Assembly: GCA_947457605.1 (NCBI GenBank)
Contig: CANGWP010000148.1
Span: 1 to 5,349, forward strand
DNA length: 5,349 nucleotides
Direction of reading: 5' to 3'
Origin: Bdellovibrionales bacterium
GTDB taxonomy: Bacteria > Bdellovibrionota > UBA1018 > CAIMNF01
The position numbers and the translations under genes are program-made. Below, piece after piece: positions 4,598 to 5,349 of this stretch (the first letter of the stretch is position 1; the number at the start of each line of letters is the position of its first letter). The notes beneath the pieces are model-generated. The model made no database searches and had not been told where the DNA came from. It saw nothing but the letters and a program-made list of their open reading frames with translations.

Positions 4598-4660
4598 AGA
4601 ACATGCTCTCTGCATCAGGGTAAGTATTCCTTTTACTGGATGCGCCCCATCAGGCCCACA

Positions 4661-5349
4661 TCACAACCCGGACCTCTGATAAAACTCCAGCGCATCCTGA
4701 TAGATTCGGATCACCTCGCCTGCTGGAATGGCACGGGAATCAGCGAAATCAAGGAGATCCTTTGAAATCTGCCCTTTGAAAATATTCCGAAGCAAGCGCT
4801 CCCGATCCTGCACACCCATCAGGGGACTTTGCTTGAGTCTATGAAAAAAGGAATCCAGAAAAGCTCCCGAGTTCCGTTTCCAAAGCGCCTCATCCCTTCC
4901 CGTTGCCTTTTTTAAGTATTCGAAAACCGTCCAAAAACAATCTCCAAACTCATAGATCCGGTCCTGATAAGACCTCACATCGGTCCAACGCTCGCCATCA
5001 ATCCAGCGGACCGCACCTGACTGGCTCACAAAAAAATCAGGGTCGATCGGGAGAATCTTATGTTCAAATGCCAACGCCAGCTGATCCCCCATTTTCCGGG
5101 CGACGGGAAGCTGCTTTTCCGAAAGCTCGCGAATGAGATTCGGCTGATCAAATTTCAAATCCTTCAGGTTGGAGGTTCGCTCGCCCGGGAAAAGAGCTTC
5201 CAGCTCAACATAAAAATAGTGGCGCCCGTCGGGCTCGACAATGCTGCCAAAGTCATAAACCCTTGGACCGCCCTCACGGGCTTGAAGGATCATTCCCTGG
5301 AGTGCTTTTAGGAATCCTGAGGGATGCTTCTCGTTTACCTGGTAGGGGG
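4661..5349 (-). CDS. C-terminal part of an unrecognised protein, weakly resembling an aminoglycoside-phosphotransferase/kinase fold; cut by the window edge
   Basis: The frame stays open from the stop at 4661-4663 to the right edge (229 residues visible), so the N-terminus lies outside. The ATG at 5293 is unlikely to be the start because it has an AGGGA directly against it and the residues before it (PYQVNEKHPSGFLKALQG) continue smoothly. RVYDFGSIVEPDGRHYFYVELE looks like the strand-hinge segment of small-molecule kinases. About 55 residues later ILPIDPDFFVSQSGAVRWID resembles their catalytic loop plus the metal-binding Asp (pattern HxDxxxxNxxxxxxGxxxxID). The His and Asn positions are not the usual ones, so it may be inactive, or the resemblance may be accidental. 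The remaining 110 residues are mostly helical by composition and contain the aromatic run YEFGDCFWTVFEYL. No membrane segment is visible. I cannot name a family with confidence. It is read towards the small membrane gene and may be cotranscribed with it. Confidence 0.8.
   Translation of the reverse strand, partial: PYQVNEKHPSGFLKALQGMILQAREGGPRVYDFGSIVEPDGRHYFYVELEALFPGERTSNLKDLKFDQPNLIRELSEKQLPVARKMGDQLALAFEHKILPIDPDFFVSQSGAVRWIDGERWTDVRSYQDRIYEFGDCFWTVFEYLKKATGRDEALWKRNSGAFLDSFFHRLKQSPLMGVQDRERLLRNIFKGQISKDLLDFADSRAIPAGEVIRIYQDALEFYQRSGL

Overview
This is a bacterial chromosomal window of medium G+C content (roughly half, by eye). The protein genes are a Gram-negative-like housekeeping set plus a two-component pair, and the tRNA has its CCA encoded in the gene. 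Nothing fixes the phylum. A proteobacterial, delta/Bdellovibrio-like or related uncultured lineage would fit, but that is a guess. No transposase, integrase, phage gene or CRISPR array is visible.

Layout. All recognisable protein genes lie on the minus strand and are read from right to left. At the right edge is the C-terminal part of an unrecognised protein (4661-5349) with a weak resemblance to phosphotransferase/kinase folds. It is followed by a small two-helix membrane protein (4374-4568). Next come a soluble double-PAS sensor histidine kinase (2674-4215) and a stand-alone receiver-domain response regulator (2273-2674), whose start overlaps the kinase stop in TGATG. At the left are signal peptide peptidase SppA (228-1232) and, overlapping its end by 14 bases, the start of a NusB-domain protein that is most likely the 16S rRNA methyltransferase RsmB (cut by the window edge). 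The only plus-strand gene is tRNA-Glu(UUC) at 1520-1595, with a plausible sigma70-type promoter.

The unusual part is the 677-base non-coding stretch 1596-2272 between the tRNA and the response regulator. It is packed with inverted repeats. The 3' end of the tRNA, TGGGGACGCCATTTT, is repeated directly at 1944-1958 and occurs inverted (one base changed) at 1764-1778. The inverted copy belongs to a 26-base arm that pairs with the tRNA 3' end plus trailer (1585-1610), closing a hairpin of about 194 bases. The inverted copy and the second direct copy then bracket a 183-base G+C-rich, stem-rich segment that has both acceptor-stem halves of the tRNA-Glu but no D arm, anticodon arm or TTCGA loop. A second long hairpin (1955-2079), a perfect 10-bp hairpin (2119-2143), a diverged G+C-rich core with shared short motifs, and an 18-bp perfect palindrome (2234-2251) follow. 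I read this as a tRNA-anchored, non-coding palindromic repeat cluster. Whether it is mobile, an RNA, or debris of integration cannot be decided from one copy.

How the genes work together: the histidine kinase and receiver are almost certainly one signalling pair with no DNA-binding output of their own, so the output must go through protein contact or a further phosphorelay partner elsewhere. SppA (clearance of membrane-bound signal peptides) and RsmB (16S rRNA m5C967) are housekeeping genes linked by overlap, not by obvious function.
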